Part shown: piece by piece, positions 1-11,122 of the stretch
Position numbering within the stretch: the stretch's first letter is position 1
How the letters are laid out: each line of letters begins with the position of its first letter
Assembly: GCF_025024155.1 (NCBI RefSeq)
Contig: NW_026251836.1
Location: 1 to 64,000 of the forward strand
Direction of reading: 5' to 3'
DNA length: 64,000 nucleotides
Source: Gamsiella multidivaricata
Taxonomy: Eukaryota > Mortierellomycota > Mortierellomycetes > Mortierellales > Mortierellaceae
Notes under the pieces: generated by a model
Database searches by the model: none
What the model was told of the DNA's origin: nothing
The model's input: only the letters and a program-made list of their open reading frames with translations
Translations under genes and position numbers: made by a program

Positions 1-460
1 GTCATTGCCGATGCCGACAACGAGCACCTCGGATCACCACTTACTCACTAAGTAAGATGACTGAGGTGGACTTCATTTACAAAGAACAGCTGCTGAAACT
101 GCTAAAAATATTAAATGTAGCGCGACGATATAAAATTGTAGGAGTTGCAAATGAATGAGTAAGTAAGACTTTTCAAGTGAGAAGTATTGGGGCTAAGTAC
201 GCTTTTGATACGCGATGCCCCGCGAGGAGGGACCTTTTCACTGTCCCTGTTTTGCCACCAACTTTGCTTTTTGTCAGAAAAGGGCGGCAACTCTATTTGT
301 CTATTTGTGTGAGAAATTGCAAGCTGCACTCCTCCAGCGCTCGCTCCCATTTACATCGCCGTGTTTCCTCATCCTCCTCCCATCTCTCATTTCTGATCGC
401 CATCCTCCTCTCATCAACGCGAGCTGTCCCAAGCACTCTCGGCACTCGCCATTGCGAATT
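1..460. other. Upstream region of the DNA polymerase gene
   Basis: No gene can be supported here. The stretch is the 5' flank and probable leader of the polymerase gene. From about 215 it is in frame with that gene and rich in C/T runs, as expected of a fungal 5' UTR. Confidence 0.4.
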
Positions 461-3400
461 ATGTCCGCTGCTGAAAACAACTCTTCCGCCTTCAGAACCA
501 ACCCAACTGCACACTCACCTCCCAATTCACCTTCGACGTCTCGTTCTCTTAACCTTCCTGAGCCTCCTTCCCCGATCCAACCCACATCATCTAATTCTTT
601 AGCTGACGCCGACTCGGGCGAAGCACCACTATCATACGCGTTGACTCGACCTCCCAAGAAGCTGAGGCCCCCTGTCTCAATCTTTGACCTGCCTTGTCCT
701 CCAACTGCCGCTCCTCCGCAGGATAATGACGAGTTTTCTTCGCATCTCGATGCGCTCGAGAAGATGTTAGAGGAAGAAGACACCGGCGCGATCCCGACCG
801 GCCTCGAGATTGGCCCACAGATCCTAGTCGAGTCGCTGAACAAGAAGCGCGTGAGATCTTTAGTCACACAAGGGCAAACAGACCTTTCATCGTCACTGTC
901 GTCCGAGGGCAGCGGACCCATTGCGAATGACCTTACCCAAGATACCGATCAAATACTCTTTGTGGACACTGCTCCTCCATCCTCGATACTGCCTGCGCAC
1001 AAGAAGGTGCACTTTGCACCAGGATTGGACAACGAGCAAGAGAACAAAGCTGAACCAATATTAGTCGTGATCGCAGATGGCGATGCAATTGATACAACTG
1101 ATGATAAGGAAGCGGGCCTTAAGCGAGATCGGGACGTAGATCAAAAGGTTGAACAGGCCCCAAAGCCGAACAAGGAGCCACGCTTGTCTCCACCGCAGAG
1201 CGCATCATCCAATGAACCATCTAACAGTTCTGCCAGCGCGGCTGTGGGAAGGAACAAAAAGGGTAAGGAGCCTGTAAGATCAGTCGCCAGCATGATCGGC
1301 TCGAGACGAAAGCCGGTCGCGGCACACTCTTCCGCAGCTAGTAGATCTTCAGTTCCGACTGCCAGGACTCCAGGGTCAACTTCTAGGACTTCAGCCGCAC
1401 AGCGAACTGCACCCAGCGTCATTACTCTAGACGAGGACGAACGCGTGGGCCCAGATAGGACGGATGAGAAGGCTATCCCTGAAGCGTCGTCTGCACCGCC
1501 AATACCAAAGAGCACAGGAGAGACCAAGCCGACATCCTCCCCACTATCATCTCTCAAGCTGTATGTGATTCCTACGCAGATGGACAAGGTGGTCTTCAGT
1601 ACTATGTGCGAGCGTGTGCTTCAACTTCGAGGTGAATGGCTCGGTCCCAAGACCAAGGTACTGGCGACGGATCCACGAGTGAAGCCAGACATTCCAGCAC
1701 TGGATCAAGAGAACACGACTCATATTGTTACAGCGCTATCCAATATCGAGGCTGTGAAACGGTTTTTGAACGTCAGTGAAATCAATGTGGGTGTAGACTA
1801 TGCTCTGGACTTAATATTTACCTGTTGAATCATTAATGAATCATGCTATTCATGAACGTTTTTTCTCATTTATTATCACTCGATAGCCAGCGATCGCGAT
1901 TGTCAATCGAGAATGGTTATCCGATACTATTATGGTAGATGGGTGTTCTTGTAGCGCGCGTAAACGAATGATGATTTTGATATTTAAGACAGACAGCCTA
2001 ATATTGTCTTGAATTCTTTATCTCTTTGACGACCAATTTCAGTACAAGAGGCCCATGGAGCCGAAACCGTATGTCCTCTCGAGGCCCGAAATCCCAATGC
2101 ACGTCAGCTCACCTCAACAGGATACTCCACCTCCTTCTCAGACCAATCTGAATCAGATCAGAAGGAGAACCAGCATCACCATCGATGGCCTTTCTGTTGA
2201 CAGCAAACATCAGCTCAATTTCCAGGAAATTATGCAGGGTATCCAAGAGGGTTCGCTCGGGGTAAGTGACCGTGTCATTAATGCTTCTCTTTTGCAAACT
2301 ACTTTTCGCTGCGGAGTTTCTAAGTCGTGTCCGACTTTGATTTCTGCAATAGGACGATGAGTTTTCTGAGAGCGACGATAATGACGATGGACATTCAGAC
2401 AGCGACGTCGAAGCAGAAGAGGCCGGGGCAGAGGAGGCTGAAGCCGCGGACGAAACCGCCCGAGCGACGGGTGGTGCGAAGAGTGACAGGAAGGATGACG
2501 TGAGTCAAGAAGGTGGCCTGCGCGGCACTCATGGCCTGACACAGCAAGAGGTCCAGCGGCTGAAGCGAGAGAACCGCTGCTTCAGATGCAAGGAGGTCGG
2601 CCATTGGGTGGACCGCTGTCCACAACGTACGCCGGGGTCGACCAAGGACGAGGTCTTGCTGCAGATCATCAGCTCTGGAGTCCCAGAGGTAAGCGCTTTC
2701 AGCTATGTGTTGCGCTAGAGAGTCGTGTTGGAGATGCTGTAGCCGGTTGTTCTAGGCTGATTTCTAATTTCATTTATGGATGGAACAGGGAAAGAGGCGA
2801 CGCAAATACAAGTACCAGTGCGAGTCACCTCATGTAACAGGCAGGAAGGACGAGCCGCGCTACAATAGAGCAATTATTGAACAGGTACAGCTGGACGTTG
2901 ATGTCGTTTTGTCGAAAGAAGAGCCTTCGCCAAGTGACCTAAGACCTTTATTTACTCGCTTCATCTTCCTTGACTTGGTACCAACGTCCTTTAGCTCAAG
3001 ATCCTCATGGATCATTACGACAACATTCAGACGAAGGGCTCCAACGAGCGTTTCAAAGTCATCAACTATCGCAAGGCGATCACTGCTATCCGTGCTCTGG
3101 ACTATGAGATTACGTCTGAAGAGATGGCACTCAAGGTCCCCCGTGTCGGCAAAAAGATTGCTCAAAAAATCGGCGAGTGCGTCTCACTAGGCAGGATTAA
3201 GAAACTCGATCACCTGAACTGGGACAATGAAAGGCAGCAGGTGGAAACACTATTCAAGAGTGTCTATGGTGTCGGCTCGGAAAAGACCACGGAGTGGTAC
3301 AACAAGGGACTTCGGACACTCGACGATTTGAGGAAACTGCCAGACTTGACTAAGAATCAGATATCTGGATTGAAATACTACGATGTAAGGATCGATTCTT

Positions 3401-4075
3401 AGCGTCTCTGCATACATGCCTCTGTTTTAGAGTGCGTGTGCTAACCATATAATGTTCCCTTAGGACTTACTCAAGAGAATCCCACGATCAGAAGTCGCGC
3501 AAATCGGAAAAGTTGTCGAAAGCGCCGCCAAGCAGCTCCATCTTGATATCGAGTCCCGGGTGACGGGCTCATATCGCCGCGGCAAACCCGACTGTGGCGA
3601 CATCGATATTGTTATCGCGCGGCCCAACGTCGACAATGGGGATGAACTCTTTGCAATCATGAATCACTTAATGCGCGAACTCATCAACCAAGGATTTCTC
3701 GTCGACCACCTCTCTCTACCTACGTGGTCGGATGATATGGCTAACAGACCAAAACATTTCAAGTACATGGGAATCTGCAAGTTGCCTGGACCAGATGCTG
3801 TGCACCACCACATTGATATCCTTATTGTTCCCTGGATACATCTCGGTGCGGTCCTCCTTTACTTTACGGGTAATGACATTTGCAACCGCAGCATGCGACT
3901 ATTGGCAGCCAACCGCGGCATGCGACTGAGTGACAAGGGCCTATTTGAGGGTGTGATTCGTGGCAAGAATCGAAAGCGAGTTAACGAGGGGCGATGGGTC
4001 GCTGGTCGGACCGAACGCGAAATCTTTGAATATCTCAAGATCGATTATCTTGAACCGTATGAACGAGAGTGCTGA
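461..4075 (+). CDS. X-family DNA polymerase (pol lambda-like) with BRCT domain and CCHC zinc knuckle
   Basis: The six-exon model is 461-1786, 2043-2261, 2353-2688, 2789-2884, 2995-3384 and 3464-4075, giving 992 aa with all exon phases agreeing. The first 360 residues are Ser/Pro-rich and disordered. A BRCT domain lies at about 366-460 and is followed by YKRPMEPKPY, as in pol lambda. An acidic linker (about 516-565) precedes a perfect CX2CX4HX4C knuckle (CFRCKEVGHWVDRC, about 591-604). The helix-hairpin-helix/8-kDa region (MDHYDNIQTKG, PRVGKKIAQKIGE) is about 660-790 and the palm and thumb run to the end. The catalytic aspartates are in GDIDIVI and HHIDILIVP, and FTGNDICNRSMR is the pol lambda/beta-type thumb motif. 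The family fills gaps in base-excision repair and end joining. Human pol lambda is 575 aa, so the long N-terminus and knuckle are additions. The ATG at 461 is chosen because upstream in-frame codons read as 5' UTR; 215 is an alternative start. Confidence 0.9.
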
Positions 4076-4379
4076 GCACCCCTCGCTAGGACAACACCTT
4101 TGTGATGGTCTTTGTAAACATCTGCTTCATTGTCTTTCTACTACCGCTGTAATTTCTTTTGTATCCATTGCTTTACTAGACCCTATATTCCGCTTCTGTG
4201 ATACAATCGTACTCGTACCTTAATCTTCTCAACACACAGCACAGCAGATATTTGAACAAAATCGAATAAAACGTCATTCGCTGTTACTTTATTCGCGACA
4301 TATTTACATTCTACGCGGCGAACACGACATGGCAGACGTTCAAATGATTTGGCTTCCGCGCATGTGCACATTGTCTTCA

Positions 4380-4799
4380 TTACTTCTTGTACCATCTAAA
4401 GAGAGGTACGGTTCCATTGGTGGCATCGCGGTAGAGGTAACCGGTAATACCCTCGGACTTGTATCCAGCGCTTGGGGCGAGCTCACCACTGGGATCAATG
4501 GTGTAGAAGTGGTCGTGAGTGTCAGCATGGTACCAGCGATACAGGGGAATGGTGCCATTGGTGTTTGCTGGATAGAGATAGCCAGTGATGCCCTCGAACT
4601 TGTATCCAACCTCTGGTGCGACTTCACCTTTGGGATCAGTCGTGTAAAAGTGGTCGCCGTTGGTGCTGAACCAGCGGAGCAAAGGGACAGTTCCGTTGGT
4701 GGGGCTTGGGTACAGGTAGCCGGTAATGCCTTCGAGATGGTATCCGGCCTCCTGAGCGACCTCGCCTTTGGGATCGGTAGTGTAGAAATGGTCTGGCAT
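4380..4799 (-). CDS. DUF5648-repeat protein, three tandem repeats
   Basis: This single-exon ORF encodes 139 aa made almost wholly of three tandem repeats of about 46 residues. Each carries DHFYT(T/I)DP, a GY..EGITGYLY core and a NGT(V/I)PL.RW end. The pattern matches the DUF5648 repeat found in bacterial and fungal surface or secreted proteins, usually described as a carbohydrate-binding-like beta fold. No signal peptide follows the chosen ATG at 4797-4799. The same frame continues upstream to 4958, but that extension is low-complexity. An AT-rich TATA-like stretch lies at about 4912-4922 on the minus strand. Function is unknown; a lectin-like or structural role is only a guess. It is convergent with the polymerase gene. 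Confidence 0.8.
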   Translation of the reverse strand: MPDHFYTTDPKGEVAQEAGYHLEGITGYLYPSPTNGTVPLLRWFSTNGDHFYTTDPKGEVAPEVGYKFEGITGYLYPANTNGTIPLYRWYHADTHDHFYTIDPSGELAPSAGYKSEGITGYLYRDATNGTVPLFRWYKK

Positions 4800-6334
4800 T
4801 GTGATTGGACTTTGGGAGTTGGTTGGTTGGTTGGTTGTTTGCCTGGCTTGAGAGGATGTGAATTGGAAGTCGAGTGGTGAAGAGGAAGGAAGAGGGGAAG
4901 GACAGCGGAGCTTCCTATATTTATGGACCTCACGAATGGAAGGCTGATCATGCAGCAAACATCCTGCATACGAGTACGCACAGGGCTCGAAACCTTTGGT
5001 CCAAATTTATTTCATCTCCGCGGGGATAATTTTTGATGCAAGAAAAGGCGTGCAGCGTAGCCGTCGTATGCTGAAGTCAAGCGCATGGTCGCGTTCTGGG
5101 CCTTCCTTCCTCTCTTTTGTTTACTCTACTGTTCGTCCACTTTCGCTTTTCCGCTGAAGCATCAACTGTTCCATTGGCGTAACATACCCGACTATTGCTC
5201 AGATCCCCGTCGATGGAGAAAAGCATGCATCAATGCGTGCCCAATCAACGCCACATGAAAAGAAAATCGGGGTATATCCATAGCAGCAGAGCACGTCTAG
5301 AACAGGCATCCGCGGAGAATGTTATGGGTTCTTTCTCGGCGACGTTGACGAAGAGACATAATAGAATGATGTGGGAGATGGTACAAAGAGAAAGATGAGG
5401 GGGAAAGTGGTCCAGAACCTGTCCTCAACAGCGTTCGCAAGATATTACGACTATATCGCTTCTGTTGGCGAGATTACAGGTCGTTCAAAATACCAGAGAA
5501 CGCTGCTCAAAGAAAGCGCACCAATGAATAAAGAAAAGGAGAGATCAGCCGCCGGTCAAGTCTATAGTGAAGAACTTTGATGACATTCATGACTGCAATA
5601 GCCACTCTATGAGGCAGACTGACATTATACGCTGTCAAAAATGGGTAGGGATTGGGCATTGAACGCGTCGACATAACTGGTGAACTGACGCGCAAAAATG
5701 GTCCTTCGGGCGCGTCAGCTCGGCTATTGAGCACGAGCGAGGAGATGAACAGGCCGAAATAATTTGTTGAGCACAATAGGTGATAAAATAAAGGGCCACC
5801 ACGATCGTCTGCTTATAACACTGGAAACTGCGGGGAGAATATGACAATGCAACCGCGTTCCCTTGTTCAAGACTTTGTATGTGTTTTAGGAAACGCTTAC
5901 CCGCTCACTCTTCAAAGCAACACTCTTCTTCATCCTCAAGGTACTATGCTGCGACTCAGGGCCTCGATCTTGGAAACTGCTCTCAAAGTGCGACGCTACC
6001 GCCTTGATCGCCATCATCGCTGCCACCAGTGCCACAGTAGCAATAATACCACAAGCGCGACCGCACCTACACGTCCGTACATCAATACCAGTCAACTTCA
6101 TTATGTACTCAAGTATGAGAAATCACAATCGGATAAAACTCGGTATCAAAAGCATAGCCCAAAGAATTGGCGTTGAGTGAATGACGAGATCTGCAGTTAA
6201 AATAGCGAATATAACACTGAGGCGTTCAGAATGGGTGACTTTCCCCGACATTGTCGAAGACGATGTCTGTGAAGTCAGGGTGTAGAGGCAGTTTTTATTT
6301 CTTTCTTTATTTTTTTATGTTTTTAAGCTTGTAT
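4800..6334. other. Intergenic, no supported gene
   Basis: Several short ORFs occur (for example 5195-5398, 5841-6176), but none has recognisable motifs or plausible splicing. A GGTT tetranucleotide run lies at 4817-4834. I see nothing else supportable. Confidence 0.4.
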
Positions 6335-6463
6335 TGGCCCGACTCAATTTAAGAGAGATTAAAATTTCCTCTATGCTTTTTGTGTTTGCATTTGTGGAGG
6401 TTGGCACAAAATCCATGCAATATAAATTGTAAATTTTTATCTCCCTTGAATTGAGTCGGGCCA
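6335..6463. repeat. MITE-like inverted repeat (about 32 bp arms)
   Basis: Two arms, 6335-6366 and 6431-6463, are inverted copies of each other with three or four mismatches. The outer motif is GGCCCGACTCAATT; the inner part is AGAGAT..AAAATTT. They enclose about 65 bp of AT-rich DNA. The size and arrangement suit a miniature inverted-repeat transposable element or a stable hairpin. No clear target-site duplication is visible. It sits about 170 bp upstream of the Rrp8 start codon. Confidence 0.55.
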
Positions 6464-6628
6464 TTCTAAAAAAAAAAAAGCAAAAATTATACATTGCACG
6501 TGCTTTGAGTTTATCTGCATCGCGGTCACAGTGTTTACACTTTTTCTTTTTTTTTTTTTTGTCCCAAAGGGAGCTCTACGCACTTACTTGTTCACCAAAG
6601 CAATATCCTTCTACACACTTCCGGCACC

Positions 6629-8905
6629 ATGTTCGCTATCCCAGGGTTCAACGTGGGAAACCTTGTTGTCGAGGCTCCAAAGGAACAGCTCAAGAAACGC
6701 AAGCATGACGCTGTTTCGTCGGTTACCAGCATCAGTTCAACTAGCTTTACGAAAACTGCAGAAACCACCACTACTGCGACAACAACCAGCACGACCACTA
6801 CCAGCACAACAAACAAAGACACATCAGCATCCTCTGTGCTTCCGATCGCACTTTCAACCTCCAATGCTCCGTTTTCGAAAAAGTTTAAAAAGGAACCGGT
6901 ATACGAGAAACGACCTCCTTCCGAACCCAAGCTGGGTTGGGGCTGGATCCCTGAACCTGTCCCTCTCAAGGAACGAGCATCTTGGAACAGATCCACCAAA
7001 GAACTGAGAAAAGCGAAGGCTCAGGAGGAGGAGGAAAAGAAGAGGGCTAAATTGAATGCGATTTCGGGCCCTGCCGCCGCTGCCGAGCTGTTATTGCAAG
7101 GTGAGGTCGATCTGAAGGATATTGCAGGACTGGAAGGCAAGGGCAAGAAGAAAAACAGCAGTATCAGTGGAAAGGACAAGGGCGGGGACATTATTATGGC
7201 CGATGCGATAGAGAGTCAACATCAAGGAGAGCAGGCAGTACTCAAAAAGCGGAACAAGCGACTGGAGAGGAAGATCAAGAAGGCTGCCTATATTGCTGCT
7301 ATTGAGTCTAGTAAATCCGCTGCTGTTGTCGATCAGGAAACATCAGCAGAGGAATCGAGAGAAAAAGCGGTTGAGGACAATGGTGAGAGTGGCGATGCGG
7401 ATGTTGCAGAGCCCGAGAATTCAGTCGACTCGGAGAAGAAAATGAAGAAGGAGAAAGTACTGCAAAAAAAGAAGGAGATCCATCCAGAGCTCGCAAAGCT
7501 TACCAACAAGGAAAGGAGATTGTTGAAGCAATTCCAGAAAAGGCAGGAGCAGGAGGGCATTGATCTGACCACCAAGGCTGTACCGGAGCTATTGCACGGG
7601 GAGAAGAAGGGCAAGGCTGCTGCCACTCCTGCTGCTGCCACCCCTGTTGTCGCAAAGGGCACGAACAAGAAGGACAAGACTGCTAGCAATGCCTCAAGGA
7701 AGCAGCAACAGCTCGCCCAGGAGCGCGAGAAGCTGTTGGAGGTAAGAGCTGCGCCATTTGTAACCTATCAGTTATTGGAACGCGATATGCAATAGAATTG
7801 ACCATATATTCTCATTCTTCTAGGCCCTTAATCGCACCAACAGCGCTCTGGCGGAACTTCAGAGCTCGCTTGGCAATGGAGATGAGGATGAAACACTGAT
7901 GGATGAGGCAGATATCAAGTCAACAGTGCAGAACAAGAAGAATAAGAAGGAGAAGGAGACGACGACGACGTCAGCTGCTAAAAAGGAGAAGACCGCGCCT
8001 ACGTTGGCAGCAACGCTCGCTCCCGCTCCCGCTTTGGCCTCAGTTCCAGTAGCAAAACAACCCAAGCTGACAAAACTCCAGGAACAGATGAAGAAGACAT
8101 TGGCTGGCGGCAAATTCCGTTTCCTCAACGAGCAGCTCTACACGACCACTGGCGAGGAGGCGTTCGATCTCTTTCAGTCTAAACCCGAGCTTTTTGACGA
8201 ATACCACGAGGGCTTCCGATCGCAGGTTGAGGCGTGGCCTCAGAACCCCGTTGATATTTTTATTGCTCAGCTGCGACAGATGCCCAAGGATACGGTCATT
8301 GCGGATTTGGGGTGCGGTGATGCCCAGATCGCCAAGGAGTTGACCAAGCACAAGGTCCTGTCGTTTGATCTGGTCGCCAAGAACGAGCGAGTGACCGCGT
8401 GTGATATTGCACATCTGCCACTGGAGGACGCCTCAGTGGATGTGGCCATCTTCTGCCTGAGTTTGATGGGCACGGACTTCTTGAAGTTCTTGAAGGAGGC
8501 ATTTAGGGTTCTGAAGCCCAAGTAAGACATCATTTTTGTGCTTCTCTTGGAGTGTTTACCAATGGTTAAATGCTTTCATAACCAATCTAACGCTTTTGTT
8601 CATGTTTTTTCTCTGAAAACCAAAGTGGACAACTCAAGATTTCCGAGGTGATCAGCCGCTTTACGGATGTGGATGCCTTTGTGGCCGCATTGAAGTCACT
8701 AGGTTTTGAGCTCAAGCACTCGGATTCTTCCAACAAGATGTTTATCATGTTTGATTTCATCAAGCCAGACCCTAACGTCCCAAGCAGCAAGAAGAGCAAG
8801 AAAGGAAGCAAGAAGCAGAAAGTCCAGGAGGATTCCCCGGTCGAAGAGATCAACCCTTCAGAAGGCCCTTCATTGCTAAAGCCATGTATCTACAAGAAGA
8901 GGTAG
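6629..8905 (+). CDS. RRP8: 25S rRNA adenine-N1 methyltransferase Rrp8
   Basis: Three exons (6629-7741, 7824-8521, 8626-8905) give 696 aa with consistent phases. The N-terminal FNVGNLVV resembles the start of fungal Rrp8. A long Lys/Glu- and Thr/Ser-rich segment (about 20-430) follows. The C-terminal methyltransferase domain opens with GGKFRFLNEQLYT, has the SAM-binding motif VIADLGCGDAQIA, then DIAHLPLEDASVDVAIF and the family signature CLSLMGTD. It ends with KPNGQLKISEVISRF, rebuilt across the second intron. Rrp8 is a nucleolar enzyme that makes m1A in helix 25.1 of large-subunit rRNA and is needed for 60S maturation. At 696 aa it is much longer than yeast Rrp8 (about 390), all of it in the basic low-complexity N-terminus. 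Confidence 0.93.
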
Positions 8906-9038
8906 AAGATGGAACAAAGCCATGGGCGACATCCTAGACATTCATCTGCATATAATACAATAAACACTTTTCAATGTTTGCATTATTTATTGTGTTGACG
9001 CTGCTCCCTTTATCTCTTGTTTGGGAAGCGGTAGATTT

Positions 9039-10139
9039 TTACCACAGTGCATATAGCCCATCCCTTCCACATCCAACACCTGCGTTGTCGGCGTTATTTG
9101 CAGGGACTACATACTCCCCGTATTCACGGTTGCCTGACCGGGCATCTAGGCATGCCACCCGCGTCAACAACGCATCCGAGAGCGCCAACCTTCTGAGTCG
9201 CATCTCCTGCTCTGCGTGCTCCAATTTCTCTCGCATGCAATTCACAACTTTTAATGCCTCGACAGCAGCTAAAGCACGTGTAGCAGTTGCCGGCGCGCCT
9301 TTATCTTCCATATCCGCATTTGTTGGCAGTGTCCACAACTGCGATTCTACATCCTCCATCGATGAAATGTGGATCATAGAGGAGCTCGCACCACTCATGC
9401 GGCGCTTGGGATCAACATCTGAAGATGAAGATGCAGTTCTATCGCAAGGCTGGGACTTGGGCGATAGCAAGAGAGAGCGTACGCTGTCAGAGTCAGAGTC
9501 GAATTCAGAATCCGTGCGTAGTGGCCAAAATGACGTCCGCGTTGACGATGTAGGCGTCAATGTCGAGAGTGATTCGAACGTAAGTTCCGTTGCGGGTATT
9601 GTTTGTTTCAACTCCAGTACATCCGGCCAAGTAAGTTGATCTGTAGATCGTGGGTAACCTTGGTTCGATTGAAGGACGACATGCTTCTTCGGTCGGCTCT
9701 TGATTGACCGGAGCAGCCATCCCGGCGCTGTGTCCTTCGACTGTTCGCCGATATTCTTAGCCACGTCGTCATGCTTGGTACGACCTTCTATTGGGCTGCA
9801 GATTGCTTCTTGAGAACGATAGTACTTTTCCATGCGGCTGATACACAGCAAATCCTGATAGATTGTTTTGTGGAAGCCGTCAGTCGGTCTGTTAGTGCTC
9901 GGATTTACATGAGCGATCGCTGCCGCTCGCGTTGGTGTCACGCCAAGGAAATTGAACATCAGACTGCATTGCGTCTGAGATTGTTGTAGACGCTGTTGAA
10001 TGATGGCCGAGGAGGAAAAGATGATATCATGGTAATGCTGGCGCGCTTTGAGGTCGGACTGGACTGCATGATCGAGGATCAGTTTTGAGGACTTGTAGGC
10101 CAATGCGGCAGCGAGGAACTTGCGTCTATTTGAGTCCAT
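9039..10139 (-). CDS. Hypothetical protein, 366 aa
   Basis: This uninterrupted ORF of 366 codons starts MDSNRRKFLAAALAYKSSK. I do not recognise the family. The first 120 residues are mostly helical and contain several Gln-rich turns. The middle is Ser/Thr/Asp-rich and disordered (DSEFDSDSDSVRSL). The last 80 residues form another helical segment (MREKLEHAEQEMRLRRLA) suggestive of a short coiled coil. No signal peptide or membrane span is visible. It is convergent with Rrp8, with stops 133 bp apart. A hexanucleotide C/T repeat lies immediately upstream of the ATG. The absence of introns in so long a frame, among intron-rich neighbours, is mildly unusual. Confidence 0.6.
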   Translation of the reverse strand: MDSNRRKFLAAALAYKSSKLILDHAVQSDLKARQHYHDIIFSSSAIIQQRLQQSQTQCSLMFNFLGVTPTRAAAIAHVNPSTNRPTDGFHKTIYQDLLCISRMEKYYRSQEAICSPIEGRTKHDDVAKNIGEQSKDTAPGWLLRSIKSRPKKHVVLQSNQGYPRSTDQLTWPDVLELKQTIPATELTFESLSTLTPTSSTRTSFWPLRTDSEFDSDSDSVRSLLLSPKSQPCDRTASSSSDVDPKRRMSGASSSMIHISSMEDVESQLWTLPTNADMEDKGAPATATRALAAVEALKVVNCMREKLEHAEQEMRLRRLALSDALLTRVACLDARSGNREYGEYVVPANNADNAGVGCGRDGLYALW

Positions 10140-10184
10140 TTTTTTCTTTTTCTTTTTCTTTTTCTTTTTCTTTTTCTTTTTCTT
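10139..10184. repeat. (TTTTTC)n microsatellite
   Basis: About seven head-to-tail copies of TTTTTC lie directly upstream of the minus-strand ATG at 10137-10139. It reads as a purine tract in the leader of that gene. Confidence 0.9.
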
Positions 10185-11122
10185 GGATGAAGGAAGAGTG
10201 GTTGCTACGCGTTTGCGATGCTACAGTGGGTACGTTTATTAAACAACATCGAGAAGCATTCACGATGTGTGTTTATTGTGGATCTTTTTCTTCGGTTCGT
10301 TGTGGACACATTTGCGTCCTTTACTTTTCTGGCGCCTCTGTCCCTTTGTCGATCACATTTTCTGTATACAAGCAAACTATACAGGAATACAGATAAGAAA
10401 TGTAATAACAAAGGCAGGAATCTTGTCCATAGGCTTTACTGTTTGTATCCAAGGGTATCCATTTTATTTGCATGGTACGGTTCTTGATGTGCCTGCATCT
10501 ACGATATGATCCACAAGAGGACCAAAGACATCCGAGCAAACAAGCCGTGGATCGAGAATGGGATATATACAGCTTATCTAATTGTGGCCTAGATGTTAGT
10601 GAGCGAACCATGGGATGCAATTTCCACAGACATCCCTACAATGGTAAAGAATGAAAAAGATGCGCTAATCTATAGCGGATCGTGTTTGCGTCATTTGCAG
10701 TGCTGGAAGGATCTCTTGTCTCTGGGAACGAAAGGTAGCGTTGTTCATGGTTGTCTCGCGTTTACCTAGACCACACAACGACGGATGTCTAACTCGAAGT
10801 AGTGTCCAGTATTGTTGTTTTTGGAATAGGGTTGTGAGCATTGGATTTGATGAACCAACTGGGTCGACGAAAACATGATGATGGGTATATCATGCTGCAG
10901 CCTCAGTAAACATTAAAACCCAAGCATGGAGGGGCCGGGGTGCAAACAAAGTAGCTCTGGATGTGTATACTTCATATCCTCTGCCCAGATAGCTCTTCTT
11001 TATCCTTCATCTCTTCATCACATCATCTCTTTTCCCGATCGAATTCCTTGCATCGCCCACCATTCCTTCTTCCTTTTTCTCAACCGGCACCTCAATCGAC
11101 CTTCTTTTCTCGTCCACACCCC
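10185..11122. other. Intergenic between divergent genes
   Basis: This is the shared upstream region of the 366-aa protein (minus) and the anoctamin gene (plus). Short ORFs on both strands lack motifs or coherent splicing. A C/T-rich stretch at about 10985-11120 is typical of a fungal promoter and leader. Confidence 0.4.
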
